Source of the DNA: Verrucomicrobiota bacterium
GTDB taxonomy: Bacteria; Verrucomicrobiota; Verrucomicrobiia; Verrucomicrobiales; Verrucomicrobiaceae
NCBI GenBank assembly: GCA_963204975.1
Contig: CAUJJC010000247.1
Coordinates: 1 to 34,077, forward strand
Direction: 5' to 3'
DNA: 34,077 nucleotides
Both the position numbers and the translations under genes were made by a program. Every line of letters starts with the position of its first letter. Position 1 is the first letter of the stretch. Below the pieces are notes generated by a model. The model saw only the letters and a program-made list of their open reading frames with translations, searched no databases and was not told the origin of the DNA. Shown one piece after another: positions 21,612 through 33,600 of the stretch.

Positions 21612-22625
21612 CTACTTCTCGTTACTCAACTCCGTCACCAAGCGCTTCACCACCTGCTTCGAATCCACACCATCGCTTTCGGCGGTGAAGGTGGTCATCA
21701 CGCGATGGCGCAGCACGCTTTCGACGACGGCGGTGACATCTTCTCGGCGGACCATGTAACTGCCGTGGAGAGCGGCGCGGGCTTTGGCTCCGAGGACGAG
21801 GTATTGCACCGCACGAGGTCCGGCACCCCAGCCGACGAGAGGCTTCAGCCATGAAGGAGCTTCGGCCCCATTCGGACGTGTGCGACGCACGAGATCGACG
21901 ATGAACTCATAAATATGATCCGGCACCGGCACGCGACGGACGAGATCCTGATAGGCGATGACGCGCTGACCATCGAGCACATGTTCGAGACGCGGCGTTG
22001 TGGCTCCAGTCGTGGTCTTGGCAATCGTGATCTCTTCCTCGCGGCTCGGATAGTCCACACCGATCATGAACATGAAGCGGTCGAGCTGAGCTTCCGGTAG
22101 TGGATAGGTTCCCTCTTGCTCAATGGGGTTCTGAGTGGCGAGCACGAAGAAGGGTTGCTCCAGCGTGTAGGTGCGTCCGGCGACCGTCACGCGGTGCTCC
22201 TGCATGGCTTCAAGCATGGCGGCCTGCGTCTTGGCGGGAGCACGGTTGATTTCGTCAGCCAGCACGATGTTGGCAAATACGGGCCCTTTGACGAACTCGA
22301 ACTCGCGTTTGCCCGTCGCCGTCTCTTGCAGGATGTCCGTGCCTGTGATGTCCATCGGCATCAGGTCGGGCGTGAATTGAATGCGGCTGAAGCTCAGGCT
22401 CATCGTTTCCGCCAGTCGCGAGACGAGCAAGGTTTTCGCCAACCCAGGAACGCCCATCAGCAAGGCATGACCACGGGCGAAGAGGCAGATACAGAGCTGC
22501 TCGATCACGTCATTCTGCCCCACGATGATTTTGTTCAGTTCCTTCGTGAGCTGGGCATAGACGCTGCGGAGCTGGTCAATGGCGGCGACATCATCTTGAG
22601 GCAGGGGCGTTGAGGGGGCTGACAT
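21612..22625 (-). CDS. moxR: MoxR-family AAA+ ATPase
   Basis: 337 residues from the ATG at 22625 (MSAPSTPLPQDDVAAIDQLR). Walker A is GVPGLAKT (58-65), Walker B is VLADEINRAP (Asp124-Glu125), and the sensor-1 region is FFVLATQNPIEQEGTYPLPE. MoxR ATPases are chaperone-like AAA+ proteins acting with DUF58 and VWA proteins. It is the first gene of the minus-strand operon. The frame is open to 22661, but the added residues (MAWCSQARVCAP) are not family-like. The 85-bp gap to the upstream transporter stop shows no obvious promoter. Confidence 0.93.
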   Translation of the reverse strand: MSAPSTPLPQDDVAAIDQLRSVYAQLTKELNKIIVGQNDVIEQLCICLFARGHALLMGVPGLAKTLLVSRLAETMSLSFSRIQFTPDLMPMDITGTDILQETATGKREFEFVKGPVFANIVLADEINRAPAKTQAAMLEAMQEHRVTVAGRTYTLEQPFFVLATQNPIEQEGTYPLPEAQLDRFMFMIGVDYPSREEEITIAKTTTGATTPRLEHVLDGQRVIAYQDLVRRVPVPDHIYEFIVDLVRRTRPNGAEAPSWLKPLVGWGAGPRAVQYLVLGAKARAALHGSYMVRREDVTAVVESVLRHRVMTTFTAESDGVDSKQVVKRLVTELSNEK

Positions 22626-22710
22626 GGGTGCGCAAACTCTCGCCTGTGAGCACCATGCCACGCAAGGAGAAAGGCAATCTCCTGGAAATCATCTGCCAGC
22701 TCTGGACACG

Positions 22711-24168
22711 TCACTTGATTCCCGGCATCAAGCGCTGAATCCAGCGTGCGCAGATCCACAACACGCAGCCCGCGATGCCAGCAGTGAAGACCACATCCAT
22801 GAAGCGGTCCGGCATCTGCGCCGCAGCATCACCCGAGACCTCGCCTGCCAGCAGACCGGCGAGCAGATTGCCCAAAGCGCTGCCGAGGAACCAGATGCCC
22901 ATCATCTGGCCGGTGAGGCGCGGTGGTGAGAGCTTCGTGACTGCGCTCAATCCGACGGGACTGAGGAACAGCTCGCCAATGGTGTGAAGGAAGTAGATCG
23001 AGAGCAGCCAGGTGGGCAGCACGGGACCCGTTGCCAGCGCCTGCTTCGCAGCGATCGCCGCAACCACAAATCCTGCCGCGAGCATCAGCAGTCCCCAGGA
23101 CAGCTTGGTAGCCAGCAGCGGTGCCCGGCCTCGTTTCGCCAGGGCCATCCAGAAGGCGGCAATCACAGGAGACATGACGATCACGATCAGCGGATTGAGC
23201 GACTGAAACATCCCGGCTGCCAGCTTAACACCTGCGATCTCCCGAAGGGTGAACCGTTCAGCAAACAAGCTGAACGAGGAGCCCGCTTGCTCGAAGCCCG
23301 CGAAGAACAGCACGGCGGCGATGAACAAGATCACGATCACCAGCATCTGCTTCTTCTCGGGCGTCGTGAGTCCTGCCAGCAGGAATGCCCACGCGAAGAA
23401 GGCGACTGCGACCGCCACGATGAAGATCGAACTCACACGAGCGACGGCGATGGGATCAAAGCCGATAACCCCCGTCCAGCAGAGCAACACTCCCAATACC
23501 AAGATGGCCAGCACCGAGAGGAAGAGCATCCACTCTCGACGCACGTTCTGTCCAGGATGCGAGTGCCAGTTTCCCACCTCAGCGATGCGATGCTGCGAGA
23601 GTTTGAACTGCACCAAGCCCAACACCATTCCTGCCGCCGCTGCCGAAAAGCCCCAGCGCCACGCGATGTGCTCGCCGAGATTACTGCACAGCACCTGGCC
23701 GATCAGGGCTCCAATGTTGATCCCCATGTAAAACAACGTGAAGCCCGCATCACGCCTCGCTCCGCCTTCAGGATACAACTGCCCGACGAGCGCGCTCATG
23801 TTCGACTTCAGCAGGCCGGACCCCAGTCCCACGATCAGCAAGCCGAGGAAAAAGGTGTCCTTGCGGTCAATGCCCAGAACCAGATGACCGATGGCAATCA
23901 CCACGCCGCCCCACCACACGGCGGACTTCGCTCCGATTAACCGATCCCCTACCCATCCGCCCGGCAAGGCCGCGAGATAAACAAGGGCCGTGTAGAGTCC
24001 GTAGATCGCGGCAGCTTCTTCATCCTTCAGCCCCATGCCACCGCGCACCGCATCAACCATAAACAGCACGAGCAAGGCCCGCATCCCGTAGTAGCTCATG
24101 CGCTCCCACATCTCGGTGAAGAACAAGGTGTAGATCCCGGGCGGATGTTTGGCGTTGGGTTCGGACAT
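22711..24168 (-). CDS. POT-family proton-dependent peptide transporter
   Basis: 485 residues of the POT/PTR (MFS) family, which imports di- and tripeptides with protons. The N-terminal signature FFTEMWERMSYYGMRALLVLF contains the ERxSYYGxR pattern. Further motifs are LPGGWVGDRLIGAKSAVWWG and FTLFYMGINIGALIGQVLCS. About 12-14 membrane helices are predicted by eye. The ATG at 24168 starts MSEPNAKHPPGIY, just before the first helix; the frame extends to 24561 without protein-like sequence. It is transcribed toward moxR but is probably a separate unit, divergent from the gene at 24297. Confidence 0.92.
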   Translation of the reverse strand: MSEPNAKHPPGIYTLFFTEMWERMSYYGMRALLVLFMVDAVRGGMGLKDEEAAAIYGLYTALVYLAALPGGWVGDRLIGAKSAVWWGGVVIAIGHLVLGIDRKDTFFLGLLIVGLGSGLLKSNMSALVGQLYPEGGARRDAGFTLFYMGINIGALIGQVLCSNLGEHIAWRWGFSAAAAGMVLGLVQFKLSQHRIAEVGNWHSHPGQNVRREWMLFLSVLAILVLGVLLCWTGVIGFDPIAVARVSSIFIVAVAVAFFAWAFLLAGLTTPEKKQMLVIVILFIAAVLFFAGFEQAGSSFSLFAERFTLREIAGVKLAAGMFQSLNPLIVIVMSPVIAAFWMALAKRGRAPLLATKLSWGLLMLAAGFVVAAIAAKQALATGPVLPTWLLSIYFLHTIGELFLSPVGLSAVTKLSPPRLTGQMMGIWFLGSALGNLLAGLLAGEVSGDAAAQMPDRFMDVVFTAGIAGCVLWICARWIQRLMPGIK

Positions 24169-24296
24169 AGGCGGCGCGGAGCATGACACAAACCCCGAGC
24201 CGCGATCAATGCTCAATCTCAAATCATTAGCCATCACCATCACTGGCCGCCGAGCGTTGCAGTTGCGGCAGTCGCGTCCCGCCGTAGTTTCGGCCC

Positions 24297-26849
24297 GTGT
24301 TCCTGCCCGCCCTTCGCCCAACCCTCTGCTCTCTGATTGCCACCGCCTGCGTGGCAGCATCCACACTGGCTGCGGAGAAGCTGGAAACCATGAAGGATTT
24401 CCGCACCGCCCAGCAAGCCATGACGGATGGACTCTACCATGTGGCCGCCGTGAAGGCGGGGCGATTGCTACAGGACGGACAGTGGTCTCCAGCCGATCAA
24501 CAAACCCTCGCCTCACTGTGGATCGAATCTCTGGTGAGATCGGGCCAAGGCGAAGCTGCACTCGAAGTGCTCAAGGCCTACACCATCGCGAACCAAGACT
24601 ACTGGGAAGGCATGGCCTTGATCCTCACCGAGGACTTCGGCACCGCCACCAATGTGCTTGCCGATGCCATCACCACATCAACCGATGCACTCCGCCCCTG
24701 GGCCACCATCGCCCGAGCCCACGCATTGGTAGGCGATGGGCGCGACTCCAGTGCTCGCACGATGCTGACGCCGCTTCGCGAGCACCCGGACCCCGTCATT
24801 GCCAAGCACGCACGCTTGTTTTTCAACGAATTGGAAGCCAGCACTCGCACGCAGACGGTGCTCAATCGCTTGTCTCGGGAACGGGGTCCGAAAGACGCCA
24901 GCATTCAGTATCTTCGGGCGCGGGCATTGATGGAGCAGGGCGAGCTAAAAACGTCTGAATCCGTGCTGCGTGATCTGCTTCACACGGATTCCTCAGGCAT
25001 GAAGCCGGTAGTTCATGACGCTGCTGTCGTCTTGCTTGCGGATGTGCTTTGGCGTCAGCGCTCACCCGAAGCCAGCACACAACTCCTCACTTTTATCAAT
25101 TCGTTCAACACCACGACCGAAGCCAGGAACAGCAGTGAGTTCTGGAGCGAAGCCTTTGCACAACTTGAGCGCATCGCCCTCGCCAGCAAACCCACCGACG
25201 CCCTCATCAATCCTGCCACTGCCTGGGCCAGTGACGCCACTATTCCAGACCGTCAGGGACATGCGCTCATATTTCTTGCGTCCGAACTGCATCGCTTCAA
25301 CCGCGAAGTCGAGGCCACCGGTTTGGTCGAAGCATTCCTGCAACTTCACCCGCACCATCCTCGCGCCAGCGATGCCATCCGCCTTGCAATGCAGTTGCAC
25401 GGCATCGCACGCAACGATTCGCGCGTGCTGCAACTGGCCGAGCGCTGGCAGCAGGATTTCGGCGAAGATAATGGCAAAGGAGTCGTCGATTTCCTCGTGG
25501 GCCTCATCCATTTCATGCGTGGTGACTACCGTGATGCACTGAGGTCGTTCGTTCTTGCTGCGGACGATGAAGCAGACCTCGCACGGCGTCGGCGTGCTCT
25601 TTACAATGCCGCCCTGTGCGCCATCCAGACCGGGCAGAAGACCTTGTTGCAATCACTGATCACCCAGCTCAGCGAAGCCAGCATCGAAGATCCCAATCGC
25701 AAACCGAACGCGCCTCCCATCACCGATACGGATGCCGACCTCGCTCTCGACAAGGCGCTGCAACTGGCATCCAAACTCGATCCGAAAGCCGAGAAGGAAC
25801 TCAACGATTTCATCCTTTCGCATCCTGCCAATGCGAGACTTTCCGAGGCGCATGTAGCCCTCGCCGAGTTCCGAATGCTCGACGTTCCACCACGAGTCAA
25901 AGAAGCGATCGAAAGCCTCGATCTCGCCACACAAATCGCGACCTCACCAGCCCTCAAGGAGCGCATCGCCTACGTGCGAGTCTGGCTGCGCGAGGCGCAG
26001 ATGGACCTGACGGGAGTCATTCGTGAGGCCCAGGCCTTCCTGGCCGCATGGCCCGAATCGTCGCGCTCAGATGAGGTTCACATGAAGCTCGCCGAGTCCT
26101 TCTATCGACAGGAAAAGTATGCTCTGGCACGAACCGAGTTTGAGCGGCTCGCCAGCACACAGCCCACATCGAGTTATGCCGATGCGGCACTCTACTTTGC
26201 CGGCATGTCTGCCATGGCCGTGCCCACCACGGAGGGATTGAATGCCGCCATCAGCACCTGGGATGATCTGATTCAACGCAATGGTCCCCTCACCTTTGCT
26301 GCGCGACTTCAGCAAGCCGTTGCCACACGTCGGCAGGGCAATCCCGAGAAGGCGCTCAAGATCTACGATGCGCTGCTGGCACTTCCTGAGGCCAAGGGAG
26401 AGCAGTTTCTCAGCCTCCAGCTCGAGAAGGCGGAACTGCTCATCGACATGGGCAAGAAAGAGCCCGCTCGATTCGATGATGCGGTGAAGCTGCTTCGATC
26501 AGTCCTCGCATCGCCTCAACTTCCGAACGCTTGGTCCGGTCGCTGCGGAGTCTTGCTCGCCGCCACGCTTCGTGATCTCAATCGTCCCGATGAAGCTTTG
26601 GAAGCCTGCTATGATGTAGTGAATATCGGCACCAATGTGCTGACCGGCCCGCAGAATCCCACCGAGTATCTTTGGTTCTATCGCGCTGGTTTCATCGCTG
26701 TGGACTTGCTGGAAGCGGGGCAGCAATGGGAAGCCGCAGCACGCATGGCGGAACGACTCTCCAAGACCTCCGGTGATCGTGCCAAGGATGCCGCCGAGCG
26801 GGCCTCGAAGATCCGTCTCAAGCACTTCCTGTGGGACGGCGAGAAGTAA
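24297..26849 (+). CDS. Secreted TPR-type repeat protein (850 aa)
   Basis: Starts at GTG with a signal peptide (MFLPALRPTLCSLIATACVA, cleavage after ASTLAA). The rest is helical with TPR-like pairs throughout, for example VHMKLAESFYRQEKYALART and ARRRRALYNAALCAIQTGQK. It is probably an outer-membrane or periplasmic scaffold. The 128-bp gap to the divergent transporter should hold both promoters; none is clear. It converges with the hydrolase gene (6 bp between stops). TPR proteins beside envelope-protease-inhibitor genes suggest a shared envelope role with the downstream alpha-2-macroglobulin, which is inference. Confidence 0.8.
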   Translation: MFLPALRPTLCSLIATACVAASTLAAEKLETMKDFRTAQQAMTDGLYHVAAVKAGRLLQDGQWSPADQQTLASLWIESLVRSGQGEAALEVLKAYTIANQDYWEGMALILTEDFGTATNVLADAITTSTDALRPWATIARAHALVGDGRDSSARTMLTPLREHPDPVIAKHARLFFNELEASTRTQTVLNRLSRERGPKDASIQYLRARALMEQGELKTSESVLRDLLHTDSSGMKPVVHDAAVVLLADVLWRQRSPEASTQLLTFINSFNTTTEARNSSEFWSEAFAQLERIALASKPTDALINPATAWASDATIPDRQGHALIFLASELHRFNREVEATGLVEAFLQLHPHHPRASDAIRLAMQLHGIARNDSRVLQLAERWQQDFGEDNGKGVVDFLVGLIHFMRGDYRDALRSFVLAADDEADLARRRRALYNAALCAIQTGQKTLLQSLITQLSEASIEDPNRKPNAPPITDTDADLALDKALQLASKLDPKAEKELNDFILSHPANARLSEAHVALAEFRMLDVPPRVKEAIESLDLATQIATSPALKERIAYVRVWLREAQMDLTGVIREAQAFLAAWPESSRSDEVHMKLAESFYRQEKYALARTEFERLASTQPTSSYADAALYFAGMSAMAVPTTEGLNAAISTWDDLIQRNGPLTFAARLQQAVATRRQGNPEKALKIYDALLALPEAKGEQFLSLQLEKAELLIDMGKKEPARFDDAVKLLRSVLASPQLPNAWSGRCGVLLAATLRDLNRPDEALEACYDVVNIGTNVLTGPQNPTEYLWFYRAGFIAVDLLEAGQQWEAAARMAERLSKTSGDRAKDAAERASKIRLKHFLWDGEK

Positions 26850-26855
26850 GGCGAG

Positions 26856-27545
26856 TTACTTCGTTTTGTTCTTCGGCATGTAAGGGCGCACCACCTCGAC
26901 GAGGCGCTTGTAGCCAGCCTCGCTGAGATGAAGACGATCCTTCACGAACAGCTCCTGCGCGGGTTGGCCATCGGTGCCTAACGAGACCTTGCTCGCATCA
27001 ATGTAGATGAGGTTCTTCGATTCCTTGATGTAGCCTGCCACGAGGGCATTGAGCTTGTCGCCTTCCTCGCGCTCGGTGATGCGAGAGATCGCTGGAGACA
27101 AAGCGACGAATGCAATCGGCACCTCGGGCAGCCGCGTGCGAATCTTGGCCACGAAGTCTTTGAAGTCACCGAACACTTCGACTGCTGACCGGCCCACATG
27201 AATGTCATTTCCGCCGGCACGCAGCACAATCATGCTGGGATCATAAGGAAAGATCATCCGCTCGGCGTAGTGCGTGGAATCAGCAATCTGATTGCCACCG
27301 AAGCCACGATTCAGCACCAGGGTTTCCGGGAAGTCCTGGGCCAGCGACTTCCATCGAACGATGGTCGATGATCCCACGAACAAGACGGCACCCTTCGGTG
27401 GTGCCTGCTCGGCATCGGCCTTCTCGAAAGCCGAGACCGCCTTCTCCCATTTCGCGAAGTCGTGAGGGATCTTTTGGAGAGGTTCCGCAACGGCATGGGC
27501 TGCCGCCAGGATAGAAACGAGAGCAATGGAAACGAAGGTGCGCAT
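26856..27545 (-). CDS. Secreted SGNH/GDSL-family hydrolase
   Basis: 229 residues from the ATG at 27545, with signal peptide MRTFVSIALVSILAAAHAVA. The nucleophile block is LFVGSSTIVRW (probable Ser60). Gly/Asn blocks follow in NRGFGGNQIADST and RAGGNDIH, and the catalytic Asp-His pair is in DRLHLSEAGY. SGNH hydrolases remove acyl or acetyl groups from polysaccharides, peptidoglycan or lipids; the substrate is unknown. The upstream in-frame start at 27596 lacks a signal peptide and is not preferred. It lies between two plus-strand envelope genes. Confidence 0.88.
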   Translation of the reverse strand: MRTFVSIALVSILAAAHAVAEPLQKIPHDFAKWEKAVSAFEKADAEQAPPKGAVLFVGSSTIVRWKSLAQDFPETLVLNRGFGGNQIADSTHYAERMIFPYDPSMIVLRAGGNDIHVGRSAVEVFGDFKDFVAKIRTRLPEVPIAFVALSPAISRITEREEGDKLNALVAGYIKESKNLIYIDASKVSLGTDGQPAQELFVKDRLHLSEAGYKRLVEVVRPYMPKNKTK

Positions 27546-27685
27546 AGGATGAGGGTGCTGCGAACGAGATGCTACTCCCTCGTCTTTCCACTTCATTGGG
27601 CCTCGCAGCCACTACGTAAACAGTTTGTCAAAACACACCCGCAGCCATTGTCGGAAGCGCATTCCTCCGATACAACTGCCGCCGT

Positions 27686-30600
27686 ATGAACTCGCTCGTC
27701 CGTTCCACCGCTCTTGTCATCGCGTGCCTGATCGGCTTCACTCCGCTCATGGCCATTGAACCCCAGACTGCTTTTGATCAAGCCGCGAAGCTAGCGAAGG
27801 ACAACAACTACCGGGAGGCTGCCAATGCTTTCGAGGCGATCCTGGAGCGCCAGGATGTTGATGGTCATCTGCTCGCCGAATCGTTGAGGCAAGTCGTGGA
27901 TTCATTAGCAAATCTTGGTGAGCCAGTCGAGGCCGAGCAGATCATCGAATCCACTGTCACGAAACATGCGAAGCAATGGCTCGTGCTCGAGCAGGCAGCG
28001 CAGAGCCTTGCGAGCCTGGATGGCGAGGGACGCTGGTTGAATAACCAATTCGTGCGCGGTGGTGATTCGGGCCTGTATCGCAGCGCTGAAGAACGCGACC
28101 GGGTGCGGGCGCTGCAACTGCTGCTCGCGGCGCGCAAGGCGATGCCTGCGGATGCAGCGAAGGCGGACCGCGGGAGATTGCTGGCGTCGCTGATTGACGC
28201 CTGGGGCAACGATCTCAGTAGTGAGGGCCGCAGTGCCAGCCAACTGTTGCAACTCACCGACGTGACCACGCTGCCGGATTACGATGAGCAGCGGCCATGG
28301 CGACAAATGGATCGGCGCGGCTACCCAGTTGATGAGCTGGGTAGGGTGATCGTTTTCTCCTTGCCTGCCAGCTTTGAGGCAGCGTCGAATGATGGTGAGC
28401 GGTTCCGCTTTGCCTTGCAGGAGTGGTCCGCCATCAGCGACGGCAATGCAACGGTGGCCAAGTATCGCTGGGCTGAGCGCGTGAGGTCGTGGCTAGGCGT
28501 GGGCACGCTGGAGAATGTATTCCGAGCTGAGGCCGACGAGTCCGCAACGCGGAGCAGCATCGCTGCTGTGCATACCCTGACAGAGGACGAGACGACCGCC
28601 AAACTTGCAACCGGTCCTCAGCGTTTCAAGCTGCCGCGCGACTATGCCTTCCTCGCCAATTTGCGCGAGGTGAGTGTGGCACAGGTGGACCGGAAGGACG
28701 TCTTTGACGGCCGCGGGGGTGGCGAGGGATTGGAGCCAACTATAGCATCCCACGCCATCGTTAGCGAGTTGCTCGCGCGTCATCAATTTGTCGAGGCAGC
28801 GGTCGAGTTGAAGTCAGCGATTGCTCGCACCACAGACAAAGACGAGCTGAAGTCCCTGCGCGATCAGCACGAGCAAATCGTCGGGAACTGGGGCCGGATC
28901 GAAGAAGGCAAACCGCAGCCTGCGGGCACCAAGGCGAAGCTCTCACTGGTGTTCCGCAACGCAACGAAGGCGGAGTTCAGCGCGCGGCGAGTCGATGTTG
29001 CCAAGCTGCTGGAAGACTCGAAGGCGTATCTCAAGACGCGTCCGCAAGAGCGCGACTGGGAGAGGACTGAGGTCGGTCGCATCGGTCAGCGCTTGCTCAG
29101 GGATGGTGGCTTGAAATACCTCAGCGTGCCGGTCGCGCACTGGAGCCTGGACTTGCAGCCAGCGGCGAAGCACTGGGACAAGCGCATCGAGAACGAGACG
29201 CCGCTGAACGAGGCGGGCGCTTACTTGGTCGAGGTCAGCTTCAATGGCGAGCACACGACGCGCGCGCTGCTGTGGATCGAAGGGCTGGCCATCGTGCAGA
29301 CCACGCTCGGCGATGGCTTGCACTGCTTCGTCTGCGATGCCGCGACGGGCGCGCCCGTGCCAAAGGCGAAGGTGAGCTTCTTTGGCTACGACGTGGAATA
29401 CAAACGCGAAGGCATCCTCACGAGCCGCGAGTCATGGCAATACAAGTTCTCCGAGACGACGAAGACGACGGACGACAACGGTGTGGTGAAGCTGAGCGCG
29501 AACGATGGCATGCAGTGGCTCATCGTTGCTCGCGATGCGGCAGGGCGGCTGGCTTACTCGGGCTTTGAGTCGTTTTACGCGCCGGGGCGCAACGACGAAG
29601 ACCGACGCCAGTCCCGCATCTTCACCATCACGGATCGTCCGGTGTATCGTCCAGGTCAGGAAGTGAAGTGGCAGCTCTGGGCGCGCAAGGTGGGCTATGA
29701 TCCGAAGCTGAATACTAACTCTTTCACGGGCGACAAGTGCGAGGTCACGATCATGAACCAGCGCGGCGAGAAGGTCAGTGAGAAGACTTATCGCGTGGAT
29801 GAATCGGGTGCGGTGCAGGACACGCTTGCGCTCGCCGAGGATGCGACGCTCGGCATCTATCGCATGATCATTCGCCTCAATGGCAAGGAGGGTCCGTTCG
29901 GTAATCACAGCTTCCGCGTGGAAGAATACAAGAAGCCGGAGTTCGAGGTGAAGGTGAAAGCTCCCGACAAGCCGGTCGCGCTGGGCGAGGCGTTTGAGTT
30001 CAGCGTGAAGGCGGACTACTACTTCGGCGGAGCGGTGAAGGAAGGTCGCGTGAAATACAAGGTGCAGCGCACGGCGCACACCGATACGTGGTTCCCGGCG
30101 GGCCGCTGGGACTGGCTGTTCGGCAGCGGCTACGGCTGGCGCAGTGTGAGCTATGACTGGTATCCGGGCGCGGGCTCATGGTGCATCTGCACGCCGCGCT
30201 GGCCGTGGTATAACTGGCGCAGCGATCCGCCCGAACTCGTGGCCGAAGGCGAGCAGGCCATCGGTGCGGACGGCACGATCAAGGTGAAGATCGACACCGC
30301 GCTAGCGAAGGAACTGCACGGCGATGAAGACCATCGCTACAGCATTGATGTGGAGGTCACTGACAACTCGCGTCGCACCATCTTTGGCAAGGGCAGTGTG
30401 CTCGCCGCGCGCAAGCCGTTCATTGCCTATGTGTCGCTGGATCGCGGCTGGTATCAGACCGGCGATCAGGCGACGGCGAGCTTCTTCGCGCGCACCTTGG
30501 ACGGTCGAGAAGTCGAGGCCACAGGTGCTGTGACCGTCTTCAAGGTGACCTACGCCGCCGATGGCACGCCGAAGGAAGAGAGCGTTCACTCAGCGCCCGT

Positions 30601-33600
30601 GAAGCTAAAGCCGGACGACGCGCATACTGGTGAACGTGCGACCTTCAAGTGGCCACAAGCTGGTCAGTTTCGCGTCAGCGTGAAACTCAAGGACACAGCG
30701 GGTCATGAGGTTGAAGCCAGCACCTTCGTGCTCGTGCGTGGCGAGGGGTTCAATGGCAAGGACTTCCGCTTCGATGATCTGGAAGTCGTCACCGCGCAGG
30801 ACGAATACAAGCCGGGCGACGAGGTCGAGTTGCTGATCAACACGAACCGCCCCGGCAGCACCGTGGCGTTGTTTGTGCGCGACACACGCAAGGAGCCCGT
30901 GTGGCTCACGCTCGACGGCAAGAGCACGAGCTATCGATTCAAGCTCAGCGAGGCCGACCAACCGAACATCTTCATTGATGCCTACACGGTGAGCAACGCG
31001 ATGCTGCACAAGGTCACGCGCCAGATCATCGTGCCTCCCAGCAAGCGCATCGCGAGCGTGGAACTCATCACCGACAAGCCGACTTACCAACCTCGCGAGT
31101 CATCGAAGGCAACGCTGCGCGTGAAGGATCAGCATGGACAGCCCTTCGTCGGCAACGTGGTGCTCACGGCCTATGACAAGTCGCTCGAATACATCTCCGG
31201 CGGCAGCAACACGCCCGAGGTGCGCGGCTTCTTCTGGGGCTGGAAGCGGTCGCACTTCGCGATCTTCCGTGACTCGCTGCACGCGCTGGAGTCTGGTTTG
31301 CAGAAGATGGGAGAGGTGGCGATGAACTCGCTGACGGCGGATGGTGGAGCGAGCTATGTGGACTTCCCATTTGCTACCTCAACTGCATCTCCTGTTAGTC
31401 GCGGCATGAGATTTGGCAATGCCGCCATCATTCCAGATAGCGTTGATGGTCTGCTGAGAATGGCTCCTGTGGCTGCTCCAGCACCTGCTGCCGATCGAGC
31501 CCTCGCGAAAGCCGAGGCTAACGTTACGTTTTCAGCAGGCGGCGGTCTCGGCGGTGGTGCAGATGGCAATGAACCCAATCAACCCGTCATGATCCGCACC
31601 AACCTCGCCGACAGCGCAGTGTGGCTGACGAGTGTGAAGACCAACGACGCAGGCGAGGCGAGCATCGACTTTGCCATGCCGGACAATCTCACGACCTGGA
31701 AGCTGCAAAGCTGGGTGATGGGCCGCGACACGCAGGTGGGCGAGGCGTCGGTGGAAGTCATCACGCGCAAGGACCTGATGGTGCGACTTCAGGCTCCGCG
31801 TTTCTTTGTCGAGAAGGATGAGGTGACGATCAGCGCGAACGTCCACAACGAGACCGACAACGAGCTGGGCGTGAAGGCCTTGCTGGAAGTCACCAGCGGC
31901 GGCGGTGATCTTGTCGCGCTCGATGATGGCAAGATGCCATCGCTTCAGGGCAGCATCCCGGCGCATGGCGAGAAGCGCTTCGACTGGCGCGCGAAGGTGC
32001 GTGGCAGCGGTCAGGTGCAGATCATGGTGAAGGCCATCGCGGAGGGCGCATCGGATGCGATGCAGATGAGCTTCCCGGTGTATGAGCACGGCACGCTCAA
32101 GACGGACTCGTGGAGCCTCGCGATGCGCGGCGATCAGGGCTCGGGTAAGATCGAGTTCACCGTGCCGGAAGAGCGTCGGCCTGAGCTTTCGCGACTCGAA
32201 GTGCGCTACTCGCCGACGCTCGCGATGGCGATGATCGATGCGCTGCCTTACCTCGCTGATTACCCGTATGGCTGCACGGAGCAGACCTTGAATCGTTTCG
32301 TGCCCACCGTGATCACCTTGGGCGTGCTCAAGGACCTGGGCCTCGACTTGAAAGTCATCCGCGACAAGCGGGTCAATCTCAACGCGCAAGAGATCGGCGA
32401 TGCCAAAGACCGCGCCAAACGCTGGCAGGGCAAGAACGGCAAGGGCGAGGACAAGGACGCCGTCTTCGATGAAGCCAAGGTGCAGCGCATGGCGCGTGCA
32501 GGGCTGACACGACTCGCCGCGATGAAGGGCAGCGATGGCGGGTGGGGTTGGTTCCCTGGTGGTCGCGAGTCCTCTGCGCACATCACAGCGCAGGTGGTGC
32601 ATGGCTTGATCGCGGCGCAGCAGGCGGGCATGAAGGACGCGAAGCTCGACGCACTGATCCAGAGCGGCATCGCCTGGCTGGAGGCGCACGAGAATGGTGA
32701 GCTGCGTAGAATGCGTCTGCCGGAGAAGGACCGCGATCATAAGTCTCAGCCCGACAACACCGATGCGCTCGTGCACAGCGTGCTGGCGGAGCGAGGTATC
32801 GGCGACCAGGCGATGCGCGCGGCCTTGTATGAGCATCGCGCCGATCTCTCTCATCTCAATGTCGCGCTTCTCGGCCTCGCCTTCCATCAGGTGAAGGACA
32901 CCGAGCGCCGCGACATGTGCCTGCGCAACTTGCGGCAGTTCGTGAAGCAGGACGACGAGAACCAGACCGCGTGGCTCGATCTTCCCGGCCAGGGCTGGTG
33001 GTTCTGGTGGCAAGATCCGATCGAGACGCAGGCCGCCTTCCTTCGCCTGCTGTGCAAGGTGGAGCCGAAGGGCGATCTCGCCTCGCGTATCGCCAAGCAC
33101 CTGCTCAACAACCGTCGCCACGGTCACTACTGGAGCAGCACGCGCGACACCGCTGCCGTGATCGAATCACTCGCCGCGTATGTGAAGGCGAGCGGCGAAT
33201 CGAAACCCGATCTCAAGCTGGAGGTCGTGCTTGATGGTGAGGTGAAGAAGACGCTAGCGATCACGGCGGAGAATCTCTTCGCCTTCGACAGCACCTTCGT
33301 GCTCGAAGGCGTCGATGTGAAGAGTGGCAAGCACACACTGGAGTTCCGCAAGCAGGGCGGCTCACCGCTTTATGCCAATGCTTACCTGACCGTGTATTCC
33401 AAGGAAGACATGATCCCTGCCGCCGGACTGGAGGTGAAGGTGAGCCGCAAGTTCTACAAGCTCACCGAGCAGAAGCAGACCAAGCAAGTCAGCGGCTCAC
33501 GCGGTCAAGTCGTCGGCCAGCAGACGCTGAAGTATGCGCGCACCGAACTCGCCAGCGGCGATGCCTTGGTCAGCGGTGATCTGGTCGAGGTGGAACTCTC

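Noticed and set aside
31532-33127. 531-codon minus-strand open frame
   Set aside because: Antisense to the alpha-2-macroglobulin; Arg/His/Leu-rich, no motif, while the sense frame has clear A2M motifs.
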